Shown here: piece by piece, positions 11,601 through 21,309 of the stretch
Numbering within the stretch: position 1 is the stretch's first letter
Layout of the letters: every line of letters starts with the position of its first letter
From: Megamerina dolium
Lineage: Eukaryota; Arthropoda; Insecta; Diptera; Megamerinidae
NCBI GenBank assembly: GCA_963854835.1
Contig: OY978525.1
Location: forward strand, 103,309,388-103,373,387
Direction of reading: 5' to 3'
Length of the DNA: 64,000 nucleotides
Program-made: the position numbers and the translations under genes
The notes under the pieces: model-generated
What the model was told of the DNA's origin: nothing
Seen by the model: only the letters and a program-made list of their open reading frames with translations
Database searches by the model: none

Positions 11601-13914
11601 GAGGCAGATAGTAGAACGAATTGACTTCTGTAGAAGCGCTTGTCTCGGTTGGTTTCATGTGGCCTAACTCGAGATATCCCAAAATTACGTTGTCGTAGTC
11701 AACTTTGAATTGTGGGGCCTTAACTAAGCGCGCTTCGTTTCGGAAAAATTGGGCTCGAGCGGAGCTGCGCGAATCGCCCAGCGGTAAATCTTGGGGAAAC
11801 TGCCTCTTGAACGGCAATGATACCACGAATCTGCCTTCGTGATTCCGAAACGTGGTCCTGTTGTAGTACTCTTCACAATAAGATTCTTCAGGAGTCTTTC
11901 GGATAGCCGTTGGGATGTCTTCCAGTTCCCAGAATTTAGAAATTTGTCGTTCCAGGCTTACTTCATTGTAAAATGATTGAACTCGTGTGTTGGGTGGTGA
12001 TGTCGTGTAACGACCGGTAATAATCCAACCGAAAACCGTGTTTTGAGCAATCAAAGCTCCAAGAATGCCCTTGTGAATTCCTTCCAGCATGATAGAAGGG
12101 TAGACGTCACCACCTAGAACCAAATCCACAGAAGAACCTTGATGCTGACGTCTGTCGGCTAGTCGCAGACCAGCAAATTCGTCACGTAAGTTCTTGAGAA
12201 TCGAGCACGACGGCAGTTGTCCAGTTAACTTCTTTAATACAAAGGCATCTACCGTGATAGAAACTGCAGCGTTTATAGGCGAACCGATTTCTAAAGAACA
12301 CATTTTTGATGAATGTGCCGTAACCACCTCGTTCAGACCCGTGACCTCAGTTCGAACGTCGCAAACAGGGAGGCGCAACCTATTTCGCAAGCGTTCGGAT
12401 ATGAAGGTCGCTTCAGATCCAGAGTCGATTAGGGCACGAGCAGTAAACGTAGCATTCTGGTGTCTGATGTGCACCATAGCCGTTCCGAGTAATACCGGAC
12501 CATCTCTCGGTGGATGATTGTGGGTTCTTGAACTTGTATTGGGCCCACTTGTTGGCGCAGTTTGCAGCTGACAAGTGAACGATTGTCGCGACCTTTCTGC
12601 CGCCGTGGCTGATGTTGATGGAAGTTGTTCCTCACTGGGACTGGATCCTTGTTCCGGCCTATGCAATAAAGAGTGATGTCTTTTGTTACACGCGGAGCAT
12701 GAAAAAAGACTCTTGCAAGAGGTGGATTCGTGAGAGTTTGCTAAGCAATTGACACAAAGCTTGTATCTCTTCACGGTGTTATAGCGATCACTCACTGACA
12801 GCTTCAAAAAATCTGGGCAGGTGCGCAAATGATGCATCTTCTGGCACACTTGACAATTTTGCTTCCGGACATTCACTTGGTATGTGTGAATATTCTGCGA
12901 ATTCACTGAATTATTAGGACGCCTGGGGAGATCAAATCGACCGGGTTGCCGAATCTGTGGCTGGCTGTTTTGCCGATTTTGTGGTTGTCTGGGTTGCCAT
13001 GTACCACCTCGAATGTCCAAGACCGACTCCAAGGTCTGAAAGCGTTCGGTTAAAAAAGTATCAAAGGCTCTCCATGTAGGTATTGCGCGCTTATTCTTAA
13101 TAGACTGCTCCCACAGACACAAGGTGGTGTCGGGGAGTCTCGTAGAACACAGATAAACAAAAATTGCATCCCAATGATTGGTATCGATATCCAATAGTTG
13201 CAAATTCGTTATACAGTCATTAATCGTTCGCTGTAAAAGCTTTATGTTCGCACCAGTTTCTAGAACCACCGGCTGCAAATTGAACAGGGCCTTCAACTGA
13301 ACATTCACTAGAATTCGTTTATTTTCGTACCTCTCCTCAAGATTATGCCATGCAAGGAGGAAGCCATCATTAGTCAACGGAGTTGGCTTAATGATATTGT
13401 GAGCTTCACCTCGCGTTTTCTGAAGCAGGTGGTATAATTTCTCCACGGGCGATAACCGTGGATTGTTCCGGTATAATGCCGTAAACATATCCCGAAAACT
13501 GGGCCATGACACATAATCTCCATGGAAACATGCTGTATCGCATGGTGGCAGTTGAATTGCAGGAACTTGCGAGCATTGGTGAGAGGAACTCTCAGCGGGC
13601 GCATCCGCAACAACGGGAGACGACATGATCACAGTCAAATCATGAATATGCGCGTTAATATTTGCTAAGCAACGAATGTAACATATTTTACAATCCTTAT
13701 ATTTTGCTTTAATCTGAGCTAGGTCAGTCGCTTCAGTTTCCTGCGCGATAATAGAGATGTATGCCGCTTTCAGGTCGCTCCATGATGCCTCGAAATCCTT
13801 CCTCTGGACGTCAAGCGCATATGTGCTATGAGTGTCGGTTTCTATGAGCTGGAAATACTTGTCGGTTTCTTCTATATCCTCAGCGGCAGCGTAAAAACGT
13901 TTAATATCCGCCAT
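8629..13914 (-). CDS. BEL/Pao gag-pol polyprotein (1761 aa)
   Basis: One uninterrupted ORF from the ATG at 13914 (MADIKRFYAAAED) to a TAA at 8629-8631. Approximate domains: gag/DUF1759 115-290; three zinc knuckles 353-420 (CQVCQKMHHLRTC, CVNCLANSHESTSC, CSACNKRHHSLLH); retroviral-type aspartic protease near 494 (LIDSGSEATF); reverse transcriptase with YVDD near 908; RNase H from about 1085 (FCDAS) to 1160 (WTDSTIVLSW); integrase zinc-binding region about 1400-1435 (HNCKPCL); integrase core with D of GVDFAGPF near 1468, D of FSDNGTSF near 1531 and E of GLWEAGVKSF near 1584; C-terminal DUF5641-like segment about 1690-1761. All catalytic motifs I looked for are present. Gag and pol are in one frame, as is common in BEL/Pao, so the protease must release the parts. 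The product drives reverse transcription and integration in virus-like particles. Confidence 0.97.
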   Translation of the reverse strand: MADIKRFYAAAEDIEETDKYFQLIETDTHSTYALDVQRKDFEASWSDLKAAYISIIAQETEATDLAQIKAKYKDCKICYIRCLANINAHIHDLTVIMSSPVVADAPAESSSHQCSQVPAIQLPPCDTACFHGDYVSWPSFRDMFTALYRNNPRLSPVEKLYHLLQKTRGEAHNIIKPTPLTNDGFLLAWHNLEERYENKRILVNVQLKALFNLQPVVLETGANIKLLQRTINDCITNLQLLDIDTNHWDAIFVYLCSTRLPDTTLCLWEQSIKNKRAIPTWRAFDTFLTERFQTLESVLDIRGGTWQPRQPQNRQNSQPQIRQPGRFDLPRRPNNSVNSQNIHTYQVNVRKQNCQVCQKMHHLRTCPDFLKLSVSDRYNTVKRYKLCVNCLANSHESTSCKSLFSCSACNKRHHSLLHRPEQGSSPSEEQLPSTSATAAERSRQSFTCQLQTAPTSGPNTSSRTHNHPPRDGPVLLGTAMVHIRHQNATFTARALIDSGSEATFISERLRNRLRLPVCDVRTEVTGLNEVVTAHSSKMCSLEIGSPINAAVSITVDAFVLKKLTGQLPSCSILKNLRDEFAGLRLADRRQHQGSSVDLVLGGDVYPSIMLEGIHKGILGALIAQNTVFGWIITGRYTTSPPNTRVQSFYNEVSLERQISKFWELEDIPTAIRKTPEESYCEEYYNRTTFRNHEGRFVVSLPFKRQFPQDLPLGDSRSSARAQFFRNEARLVKAPQFKVDYDNVILGYLELGHMKPTETSASTEVNSFYYLPHHAVVKPDSTTTKLRVVFNASCRTSTGNSLNDVLYTGPILQSDLMVLLLRWRFFRFVFNSDIEKMYRQIMVHPDHAPFQRIYFRKSPAEDVHSFELQTVTFGVNCAPYLAIRTLLQLANENELANPVASNLLKHSMYVDDVLGGAHTLDEAILARDQLVSVLRTAGFSLRKWTSNHQRILENLPSDHLLDSEFLNISDTSTAKTLGLRWNAGSDHFFFSPESLPHKASFTKREVLSTISKLFDPAGWLAPKIVVAKMLMQQVWLDHTDWDESLTPLTLHKWQAFLSDYPNLSTIRIPRFVQFSPDSMMQVHGFCDASERAYAAAIYVRIESPSGEVHTHLLAAKTRVAPVKTLSLPRLELCGAELLARLLDSLIPQLQVPTYTVFAWTDSTIVLSWLQRPPCHWTTFVANRVSSIIEKIGDSNWQHVSSTDNPADVATRGTTAKELANNELWWHGPRWLKMQRQYWPTITPDAGMSAIPETRRIKSHYVRSDVSEDILNRFSSLPRALRVVSYILRYFNNANVVRRTRYTFSSLVISTEEIISTRNRLIRLCQMRYFSQEYADLLKKLPISSKSDILSLNPFLDSQGVMRVNGRLAHSSALSYRERFPIILPYSGRFTHLLVKFVHVISIHSSNQLLLRLLRMEFWVPKLKTLIKTTVHNCKPCLLDRQKQYTQIMAALPPERTALSRPFATTGVDFAGPFDIKAYIGRACRITKGYVCVFVCFATKAIHLEATSDMTTPTFLAAFSRFFSRRGCPALIFSDNGTSFVGASRALRAEGEKFLCQVRDTVGTAQSHQNLEWRFIPAGAPHMGGLWEAGVKSFKAHLKKLPHGQKYTLEEFSTLLSRIEACLNSRPLSPMSDNPSDLTPLTPGHFLIGSALLSPAEIDVSDQSLSIVNRWQRLKIIYQSFCLRWKDEYLKELHKRTKWKYPQKDICVGDLVVIRNENLPPNEWRLGRVQKTYLGADSRVRVADIRTAKGVLTRPVVKLVALP

Positions 13915-16081
13915 TTTACTGATAAGTCGTAGAGTGAAATCAGTATACTGAAGAAAAGCGATATTAAAATACGAATTCGAATAATTCGTCGAGCTACAGC
14001 TCCAAATAGTACGGAACCAATCGAAAAAATGCTTTGTGAGATATGCAGTAAGACTCAGGAATGCGGTGAAAACCGCTGAAAATCACTAAATCAGGTAGTA
14101 CGTATAACTACCGTAGAAGAACGATATGAGGAAGCAATAGAATCGGCTTACTGATCGAATATCAAATGCTCGATTCTTCTAAAGGACGTAATCCTTTATT
14201 CAAGATAAGCCTGTAGAAAATCTGCAGGATGCCCGTGTATTAAAACGTATAGAAATTGATAATTTCAAATTAAAACAATTCCGGTAGTAAATTAAATGTA
14301 ATTATAATTACGTTATTTAAGTATTTAAATGCAATGATTCACAATTGCTCGCAATGATCCACTTAAGATGACGTAATGATTTATGTAATAAATCAAGAAA
14401 AGAAAAAAGAAATATTTGAGCCACAATAATTTATTTAGTATAACGCGATGATGTATGTAATGAATCACGAAATCAATTGAGGCGCTCTAATGTTCTATCT
14501 TATGTATGTGAAGTCAATGTAATTGAACAAACACAATACGAAGGTGTGAGGGTGTGTATGTGTGTGCAATCCAATATTCCAATCATTGGCGATCACAATT
14601 ATGACTATAGTTATTGTAATTATGAAGATTGAGAGGCAGCGAATTGAGAAACTTACAAATGCGGAACAAATGTAAGAAAAAAAAAAAAAATGTATTCATA
14701 GAAAGTACCACCAAAAATAGTATATATGTTCCTGTGTGTTTGTTGTTTTGCTATGAAGCAGTAAAATAGCAATTTAATCCGTTTTTGTAGGTAGCTCTTA
14801 TATGGTATTGCTGTTGTAGCTTACGTAGATAAGCAAATCAAACAAACAATAATACAAAAGAGATGGTATTGTTGTTTATTAACAGATGCTACTAAGTATA
14901 TGTGCCGAAATATATTGCTTTACTTGTTATTGCCTACCGATGGTTAAGCAATCCGAAGTAAATGTAAATAAATATTATGCACGAATATGCAATGTTCTCT
15001 TACGTATACAAGAGAAAGTAAAATGAAGTGATCGTGACAAAAGAGACGTTGCTTATGGTTCGCATACGAAGTAGCCGAACCAAAGTACACGTGTATATTT
15101 GTTCCAATTATTGCATAGTACGTTGTACTATGATAGTTTGCCGAAACTAAGAGAGATGATCGATTACACCTTTTTATGCACTATATGCATGTGTATTGAA
15201 CTAAATAGAAAGTCCAATTACAGTGCTCTTGTAAGAGCGAAATTATTATACTTTATCGTGAACAAGAGAAAGAAAGACAATGCATAAATTGTTTTTTTTT
15301 ATTATTTTCTTTTGGTGGAGCACCAGTCTAACGATCAGATCAATATCATGTATGTATGTATGTACCTATGTACATACAAACTTGAGTTTGTTTGGTTTGT
15401 CTACAGAAAACGAACCAAAAACAATGCCAACCGCTGATTCTCTTGTACTTTTCAATTTGATAAGTTAAACATTAAAACCAATATGTACATATGTTTGTGT
15501 TGAATTTATTAGAAGACAAGAAAAGGTCGAGTGCATGAAATTGCTTTTGCTTTTCTTCTTTGGTGGAACACCAATAACTAGAGCAATATCACGTATCTTG
15601 TGAAAACCAAAAAAAATAAAGTGCATAAAATTGATTTTGTTACTCTTTCTCTGGTACACCAGTAACTAAAGGCAATATCGCATAAGTATGTATGTATGTA
15701 CATACACATGAATACTTTTGTTTTGTAAACAGGACTAAAACAAACCAACCCCAAAATCAAGTTTATTGTTTTTCCTTTTTTTTTTTCAACTTTATTTCTT
15801 TGTTTTTTTTTTTATATATTTAAGTGTTATGACAAAGATTGTTCAATATATGTATATGTAATACCAGTATACGGCAAAATATAACGGAAAATTTCCAACT
15901 TCTAAGCGGTATCTTAATTATTTTCCGTAGGAAAAAAAAGAAAAAACAAATACGAATCAGCTACAATAGCCTAAATCGTATGCATGCACATATACCGCAC
16001 TGTTGGAAATTTTGGATATATTTCTACTTCCACTGGCTTATTGCCTTACTGGCACGAACTTACCAATCGTTGCGAGCCGAA
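13915..16081 (-). other. long 5' leader of the BEL/Pao element
   Basis: About 2.2 kb between primer-binding site and gag start, AT-rich, with no substantial ORF on the element strand. It contains three diverged direct repeats (about 15273-15350, 15529-15602, 15618-15690). This leader is long for the family and may hold packaging or regulatory sequences; that is inference. Confidence 0.75.
15273..15690 (-). repeat. three diverged direct repeats in the leader
   Basis: Each unit is about 75 bp on the plus strand: a 'gtgcataaaattg'-like start, a T-rich stretch, a 'ggtggaacaccagtaac'-like core and 'gcaatatcgcgta'-like end. The cores begin near 15315, 15563 and 15652. Spacing is irregular, so this is not a simple tandem array. 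Confidence 0.7.
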
Positions 16082-16098
16082 TCCGGCTCGAAGGACCA
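16082..16098 (-). other. primer-binding site, tRNA-Tyr
   Basis: The plus strand reads TCCGGCTCGAAGGACCA, which matches the 3' end of insect tRNA-Tyr (GUA) including CCA; the match seems to extend two bases further 5'. It lies four A's inside the 5' LTR. Identification of the tRNA is from recall of the tRNA-Tyr acceptor and T arm. Confidence 0.85.
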
Positions 16099-16102
16099 AA
16101 AA

Positions 16103-16651
16103 TGATTGTATGATGAAGGGATTGCCGGTGGGCTGCACGTTGGCTATGCCTTGCCAGGTAATGGTGAGGATGTTGTTGTTGTTGATATTGTGTGTTGCTG
16201 CCGCCACAGTACCGAACGCAATAGCACACACTTTTTCTTATTTTTAGTTTAAAATTCACTTTACCACGTTAATTTTAAGTTTCGTTTATATGTTTATTTA
16301 TTTTTATTTTCTATTGGTTTATTACAATTGATTAGTTATAGTTTTAAATTTTGAGTTTGCTTAAGTTTTGTTTGTTATATATTGTTTTTTAGTTAAATTG
16401 TAGAAAAAAAAAAAGAAAAAAATCGCGCGCACTGCACTGTGTTTATATAGATCCAAAAAAAAAGAATGATCATAGAGGCTGATAAGGCTGATAAGAAGAG
16501 GTATTGCACTGTCATAGAAAATAATTAAAAGCAAAGGCAGAAAGAGAGAGAGAGAGAAAGAGTAAGAAAGTAAGTGCAATAAAAGAGAGTGGTAGCAAAG
16601 AAATATAATACGATACACAGGCAGTGCTGCGGCTTCACTCTGGCGTAGACA
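16103..16651 (-). repeat. 5' LTR of the BEL/Pao element
   Basis: 549 bp, TG...CA, base for base the same as 7075-7623 in my reading. As the 5' LTR it must hold the element's promoter. I do not see an obvious TATA box that I could place with confidence. Confidence 0.96.
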
Positions 16652-16656
16652 CATTT
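16652..16656. repeat. target-site duplication CATTT, right copy
   Basis: Matches 7070-7074 and abuts the LTR end exactly. Confidence 0.9.
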
Positions 16657-16729
16657 CATGGTGTAAATTTTTTTATTTAAGATGCATACGCACACACATA
16701 GGCTACCTTAATAGACTATATACACATAT

Positions 16730-16787
16730 GTCCAAACATATTATGTATATAAACATTTACATGTTTATATACATAATATGTTTGGAC
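16730..16787. repeat. perfect inverted repeat, 27-bp arms, 4-nt loop
   Basis: Arms 16730-16756 and 16761-16787 are exact reverse complements around the loop TTAC. Weaker pairing continues a few bases outward. The arms start GTCCAAAC and end GTTTGGAC. The surrounding DNA (16657-17059) is otherwise AT-rich non-coding sequence. Confidence 0.95.
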
Positions 16788-17059
16788 GTATGTACCTACG
16801 TAAATGAAAAGATAAGAAATTTTAATTTATGTATATACCTATATTTACATATATGTATATTAAGTATGAAGAAATAAGCATATATGCATATATATATATA
16901 TACTTGTATATTATGTGAAAAATATGAGATTGAACTTGAATTGTAAAGGGGGTGTTTAGAGTGTCGTATTTTGAAATTAAACAACAACGACAATTGGCAA
17001 AAGTGATTGTTGTATATTCGGCTCAGTTTTACGAAAGTAGCTGATGTATATGGTTAGAT

Positions 17060-17460
17060 TAAGTACTTCATGCACCCATGAAGAAAATACTTCAGAGCTA
17101 TCAAATCACATAACCCACAACCTGAATAGTCAGTCATCTCCTCAATATTTGTACCACGCAATCGAGGAATAAATTTCAATTATAACAATAGATCATAATC
17201 TATGGCGTTAACCATTGCAGGCAATCCGCATTTCAGCTTCAATATTGACAAACATTATCAGGTCTTTTAGTTGAAATGTTGTCTCCTGTACATTCTCTTC
17301 ACTTGAAATGCGACAGCTTTATTTGTTGACGTAGACATCATCAATGAAAACTAAAGTGCCTCATCGCTGAACAAAATATTGTGGTGGAAACTGTTCTTAT
17401 GATTTACACTCCATTCGATAGCAATGGTCTTCTTCTTTCTATAAATGCGGATTGCATTAA
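17060..17460 (-). pseudogene. Tc1/mariner-superfamily transposase relic
   Basis: Broken minus-strand reading frames give HNILFSDEA, the typical segment around the second-strand acidic catalytic residue, and further on a CDLIALKYFLHGC-like stretch corresponding to the family's CDLTPLDYFLWGY. Many stops and shifts interrupt it. No terminal repeats were located. Confidence 0.45.
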
Positions 17461-17640
17461 ATTTGACTGAGTTATATGCGATGAAATTTGAAAAGAAGAG
17501 GAATTTTTCACCTTTTTTGAAAAGTACTCATTTTCAGTTGTTCCATTAACATGAAAAAAAAGTATTTCACATATTTTTAAAAAGGTGATAGATAATTATG
17601 TGACCAAAAATTTATTAATTAATAATAATTAAAAAAAAAC

Positions 17641-17722
17641 TTTTTTTGCTTCAGTCGAGGATTGAACCCACGACCTACATATCAGAAGTCCAACACACTA
17701 ACCACTGAGCTACGGCGGCCAT
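17641..17722 (-). repeat. SINE fragment: tRNA-like head only
   Basis: The minus strand reads a degenerate tRNA with A box TAGCTCAGTGGTTAGTG, a TTCTGAT anticodon-loop region and B box GGGTTCAATCC, then an A-rich stretch. The acceptor arms do not pair, so it is not a functional tRNA gene. The head matches the fuller SINE at 20694-21005. AT-rich, partly self-complementary sequence flanks it on both sides. Confidence 0.75.
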
Positions 17723-18394
17723 AAAAATTTAATTATTACTAATTAATTAATTAATAATTAATCGAATAATATTTCTCTCAATCGCACCTTCATCATTCTA
17801 GGGGGATGTCATTCCGTATATTTACAATTTGCAACTTCAACGATAGCTAACTTACACCTGGAAAATATATTTCGAAATGCACCTAATATATAATGAAACA
17901 CACTGATTTTTTTTTTTTTGTAAAAAAAAATTAACTGAGAAAATTTAGAAGTTTTAGAAGCTAAATAAATTTAATAACTGTCAGGTATTGAAAGAGTTCA
18001 TCTGAGATCGTTTTTCTCAGAGAGAATATATCGTTTAAATTAATTTCTCTTTTTTTCATTATTCCCTCGAACAATTTTAAGTCAGTCCTGCACGAAGATT
18101 CACAATTCTTTTTTAACGTTTGTAATTAAGATTCGCATTTTGGAAACAATTTTATTATTTTTCATGGATGAGTTACTTTTAATTTGAAAATAGTCCTTCA
18201 AAATTGTTTATTTTGATTATCGTGTTGGCTTACAGGAGCTCTTGGGGAGTAAATTGACTTAACACTGCAATATTTTGCTATTAAAAATCTTAAGAATTTC
18301 AATTAAAATAAACCAAAATGCACTGAAAGGAATAGAAAGAAAGGGAGATTTCAAGCTTTAGTTTAACACGTAGTAAAAGAGTCCTCACAATGTT
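17723..18394. other. AT-rich DNA, nothing identified
   Basis: Homopolymer tracts (T12 near 17908) and no coding signal or recognisable repeat. Confidence 0.45.
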
Positions 18395-18800
18395 TGAATT
18401 GCAATATAAGTAGGTACTACTGTGATCAAAAATGTAAGGTGAATTTTGAAATGAAACACAAATGTTATATTCATTCATCTAAATTTATTTTGTCTCCTTC
18501 AAAGTATTCATCTCCCAATTCAATAACTTTTTTCAATGAATTCTCCAGTCATCGAAAAATTTCTGGTAATTGACTTTAATGACTACAATTGACTCAAAAC
18601 GATGTCCATGTAGTGGTAATTTAAGTCGAGAGAATAGCAAAAAGTTACACGTAGACATATCAGGTGAATATCGAGCTTGTGGAACAACAACGGTTTCAGT
18701 TTTGCTGAAAAACTAACGAATAGCAATTGCTGTGTGCGATGATGCATTATCTATCAGTTGGAAGAAATTCTTTATGAACAACATTCCGAAGAAGTCCGGA
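18395..18800 (-). pseudogene. mariner transposase C-terminal relic
   Basis: Minus-strand frames contain HDNASSHTAIAIR (catalytic D of the HDNA motif), then ARYSPDMSTCNFLLF (third D of the D,D34D triad, usually YSPDLAPCDFFLF), and near the end FDDWRIH and ELGDEYF-like remnants. Stops interrupt it. The sequence 'ctgtgatcaaaaatgtaagg' near 18420-18440 may be the adjacent terminus. Confidence 0.75.
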
Positions 18801-19202
18801 ATAGTCCACTTAAAGGAAAAAAATTTTTTTTCTTCGTATAGAGCCTATTTTTGTGAATATAAAAAATCGAAAAATGTTTCTCGGTAATTCGGTATAAGAC
18901 GTGGCTCAAGGTCATAGTTCAAATTTTCAATCGAAATTTCTCAATAAATTCGCAATTTTTTCTTAAAATATGGATATCAAAGAAAAGCCCTTTTTAATAC
19001 TTTTCAATGATATAAAACATTTTTAAACTATTTTGAATCATATTCAAGGCCATACAATTACCTTTTCAATGATATTAAAACATCATTTTAGAGAATGCTT
19101 ATATATTTTTAATATTTTTATAAAGTTGAAATTTCATGAAATTTTTTAAATATGAATGGCTTTCGATAGAATTACCAGTATGTCTTCAAATTTAGTTTTG
19201 CT
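18801..19202. other. AT-rich DNA, nothing identified
   Basis: No ORF, repeat or RNA signal that I could support. Confidence 0.45.
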
Positions 19203-19333
19203 ACCATCAGTATTTTCGGATAAAAGTCTTTCTTAATAGCCGGCCTTCGGCAGGGCACACAAAAATAACCCTTATAGGCCCGACGCCGGCTTAGCGACCA
19301 TCAGTATTTTTAGATAAAAATGTTTTTTGATAG
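19203..19333. repeat. imperfect direct repeats around a GC-rich insert
   Basis: About 36 bp starting 'accatcagtatttt' occurs at 19203 and again at 19297. Between them lies a roughly 58-bp GC-rich stretch that is partly self-complementary (TAGCCGGCC near 19236 against GCCGGCTTA near 19284). It looks like a small insertion or a SINE-end fragment; the origin is not established. Confidence 0.55.
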
Positions 19334-20693
19334 CGTATATTGTATTGTATGTGTTTTATATATGTCAGATCGCTCTATACAAATTTTGCATGACGTTGTA
19401 GTATCGTACTAATTAAAGGAACGGGTTAAGTTTTTAGAATTTAGTTAATAGTTTCTTAATGAAATGCCAATAAGCAAGCTAGCTAGCTTCAATGAATTTA
19501 CCAAATGTTGAGTGTGTAACAATCTATGAGTCTCCAACAAATCATTAACTATTGATTTAATATTACATTTAATATTATTATTTTAGAATATATTCATACA
19601 CTTTTTGAATAATGCCATTTATTATAATCCATTCATTTATCCTTCTATTACTGATTTCACTTTATCTCCTACCAGTTGACCTTGAGTTTTAACATATTCT
19701 ATGACTGATGTTATATGTTCTTTAATAGAATCAATGGTTTCAGCAATTATTGCATCACTACTACTAAGGAAGAGCACGAAAATCTATAAAGGCATAAATT
19801 GATTGAAAAAAATGTTTTTTTTTTTATTTTACCAATAACTTACCAACATTAAGATTGCGACTTTCATTTTGCTGAAGTTTGTCTATATTCCTTGTAACTA
19901 AAGAAGGTATTGGCAATCATATCAAAAATTTTTAGCTTTTTATACATTCATTTGATACCGGCTGTCACTTCTATTGCTTGCGTATTATATATTAATTATA
20001 CGTATCGTCTATAATTGCATTAGCCACACTAATTCTAAAAATAAAAATGCTACTATGAAAAAGAAAAAAATCATTCAAGTTGACTTAACCCATTTCTTGA
20101 TGAAATTTTCAGAAAGATTTGTTTTCCAAATCATTGCATTGGCAAGGTGGATTAGGTAAAAAATACTTTTTGCTGTAAATTTCTGTTGAATTAAGATTGA
20201 TAAATAAATGTGCATGTGATATAATATTAAAGAATAATTTCTATTTCCTACTACTAACTACCAGAATATTCCAAAAAAAAAAAAACAAGTATTGCATATT
20301 TTGCATTATATGCATAGCCGCATGGAATGAATTGGATACGGTATTTAAAAAGTAATGTACTGTTTTATTTAATTTAATTTTTTATTTTTTGCAATTAATC
20401 AAATATCATATAAGTAGGTATATCAACATATAATATAAGTATGTAAAGGAGGAAGGTGGTGGTGGTGGTGGTGGGTTTTGAAAAGCAAATGTAGTTAGTG
20501 GGCTCATTAATTTGTATAAAAGCGGAAATATTTAAATGAGGCGACATGAATGTATTTAATCATTGTAAAAAATTAATAGAGTATTTTTCAAACTAATTTA
20601 TGTGTGATAAAAAAGAAAATATAAAAAAAATAAATATATATATAAATAAATAAATAAAATAAATAAATAAAATAAATAAAAAATATAAGCCCC
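19334..20693. other. AT-rich DNA with simple repeats
   Basis: Contains a (GGT)n run at about 20454-20475 and the (ATAA)n tract near 20625-20690 that forms the tail of the adjacent minus-strand SINE. No gene seen. Confidence 0.5.
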
Positions 20694-21005
20694 GAAGGGC
20701 TCTTTAGTCGATCTTCTCTTCCAATATTGTTGTAGATGTGAAATTTTTGACAGTATTAGAAGGGAACTACTTATTTTAGACGGTTCCGAATGGCAGAACC
20801 ATTTTTTCTGAGCTTTGTCACAAAGTTATTTTAGCTTTTCCATGGCAAATTGCTACTGCCGGAAGAATTGCTAATTGCTTGCCAAGAGGTGGGTACCGTT
20901 CGAAGAAAAATTTTTTCGATATTAAATTTATGCTTCAGATGGGGATTGAACACAAGACCTACAGATCAGAAGGCTAACGCACTAACCACTGAGCTACGGC
21001 ACCTA
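20694..21005 (-). repeat. tRNA-derived SINE, near full length
   Basis: On the minus strand it starts with a tRNA-like head (A box TAGCTCAGTGGTTAGTG and B box GTTCAATCC at about 20945-20998). A body follows with 'ggtacccacc', 'caagcaattagcaattc' and 'aatttgccatggaaaagct', then the 3' block 'gagcccttcggggcttat' (20694-20711) and an A/T-rich (TTTA)n tail that runs into 20620-20693. The body aligns with 57888-58165 on the plus strand, which defines a family of about 310 bp. The head is closest to a tRNA with TTCTGAT in the anticodon loop, perhaps tRNA-Arg; this is uncertain. Confidence 0.85.
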
Positions 21006-21309
21006 CCTAAATAACCATTATTAATATTTTTTATTTAAAATGTCTAATCGTTGATGTACTGAATTTATGCTGACATTTTTTTAAAATGAATGAAATATTT
21101 TTTCGACCGAAATTTGGCCATATATAAAATGTTTAAATCAAATAAATTCAGTAACCGGTGTATGGACATGGGACTGATTCACGGCAGAAAATACGACGAA
21201 AAACCGTTAACAAATATTAATAAATGTCAAATCTCCCTCTTGGTGTGAATAGATGCAACCCTTGGCTAATGCACAAACTGCTTTTTATAGCGCTGTCAGT
21301 CTTTGCTTA

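Larger units (their letters stand above)
7075..16651 (-). mobile_element. complete BEL/Pao LTR retrotransposon (9577 bp)
   Basis: The element is transcribed on the minus strand. Its 5' LTR is at 16103-16651, primer-binding site at 16082-16098, leader at 13915-16081, gag-pol at 8629-13914, extra zinc-knuckle ORF at about 8017-8568, polypurine tract at 7624-7636 and 3' LTR at 7075-7623. The LTRs run TG...CA and are flanked by CATTT. No stop or frameshift interrupts gag-pol, and I find no difference between the LTRs, so the copy looks recent and may be competent. The coding part is clearly richer in GC than the surrounding DNA. Domain order (gag, protease, RT, RNase H, integrase) and the DUF1759/DUF1758/DUF5641-type segments place it in BEL/Pao rather than Gypsy or Copia. 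Confidence 0.97.

Noticed and set aside
17641..17722. tRNA gene on the minus strand (also 20930-21005 and 57620-57700)
   Set aside because: A- and B-box-like motifs are present, but acceptor and anticodon stems do not pair and two copies continue into a shared SINE body.
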